Shown here in pieces: positions 63,925-64,000 of a DNA stretch of 64,000 nt. Both the position numbers and the translations under genes were made by a program. Each line of letters starts with the position of its first letter. The first letter of the stretch is position 1. The notes beneath the pieces are model-generated. The model ran no database searches. It worked only from the letters and a program-made list of their open reading frames with translations, and was not told the origin of the DNA. The stretch covers positions 25,471-89,470 of the forward strand of contig CATLJY010000865.1 in the NCBI GenBank assembly GCA_949987705.1, written 5' to 3'. The DNA is from Thereva unica (Eukaryota > Arthropoda > Insecta > Diptera > Therevidae).

Positions 63925-64000
63925 CATTGGTCCACAATCAAGGTAGCGGAACACGAGTTTGACGTGGTAAAATCATTTACCTACCTTGGGTCAATAGTAG
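63925..64000 (+). pseudogene. RTE-type reverse transcriptase fragment, cut by the window edge
   Basis: The frame reads HEFDVVKSFTYLGSIV to the last base; the FxYLGS motif lies just after the RT palm in RTE elements. Only the part inside the window can be judged. Confidence 0.65.

Overview
The window is AT-rich eukaryotic DNA made almost entirely of transposable elements and their relics. The element set is typical of an insect or other arthropod genome: a Ty3/gypsy element with very long LTRs, BEL/Pao elements (one with a PBS fitting tRNA-Tyr), I-type LINEs with RNase H, Jockey/CR1-like and RTE LINEs, pogo, PIF/Harbinger and Tc1-like DNA transposons, Helitrons with internal minisatellites, tRNA-headed SINEs and many MITEs. 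The species cannot be named from the sequence. There are no prokaryotic features, rRNA genes, CRISPR arrays or intact tRNA genes. Only one short segment (51457-51626) looks like a possible host exon.

Region 1-26.4 kb is a stack of nested insertions. The oldest layer is a minus-strand Jockey/CR1-like LINE (pieces at 21.8-23.0 and 26.0-26.4 kb). An RTE LINE entered it (23.0-26.0 kb), as did two I-type LINEs: copy A, of which only the 3' end at 19190-19456 is visible, and copy B at 19472-21825 with a 13-bp target duplication. A minus-strand gypsy element with 1.75-kb LTRs (1-19189) sits in copy A. A plus-strand BEL/Pao element (7176-16833, 5-bp duplication catcc) sits in the gypsy leader. A TTA-flanked MITE (8561-9033) sits in the BEL 5' LTR. 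The order of events can be read directly from the junctions.

Region 26.4-39.7 kb is dominated by DNA transposons and Helitrons. It holds a minus-strand Helitron with the N-terminal zinc region of a Rep-helicase (27702-29091), a plus-strand Helitron helicase relic (29817-30908), a TTAA-flanked element (30940-32478), a PIF/Harbinger transposase pseudogene split by a MITE (32540-33255), a 1.65-kb foldback element (33322-34974), a Helitron/HINE-like minisatellite element (35019 on), an internally deleted pogo element (about 36.65-38.88 kb) and two MITEs embedded in a TA microsatellite (39150-39641).

Region 40.7-51.4 kb holds LINE and BEL/Pao relics nested in one another: an RTE relic with a Jockey-like insertion, a BEL/Pao integrase split by a CR1/L2-like LINE with an 869-codon open frame, and a BEL/Pao deletion derivative with both LTRs. 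Region 51.4-64 kb holds the candidate exon, a complete HINE-like element (52290-53326), two head-to-head Helitrons (53914-56844, one carrying a SINE), several palindromic elements (58.2-61.6 kb), Tc1 and gypsy scraps, and at the right edge a second foldback-related palindrome and the start of an RTE fragment.

The genes here are replication and integration machinery of selfish elements, mostly broken. The cleanest open frames are the RTE endonuclease-RT, the CR1/L2-like endonuclease-RT and the BEL/Pao polyprotein, which has one frameshift and one stop.
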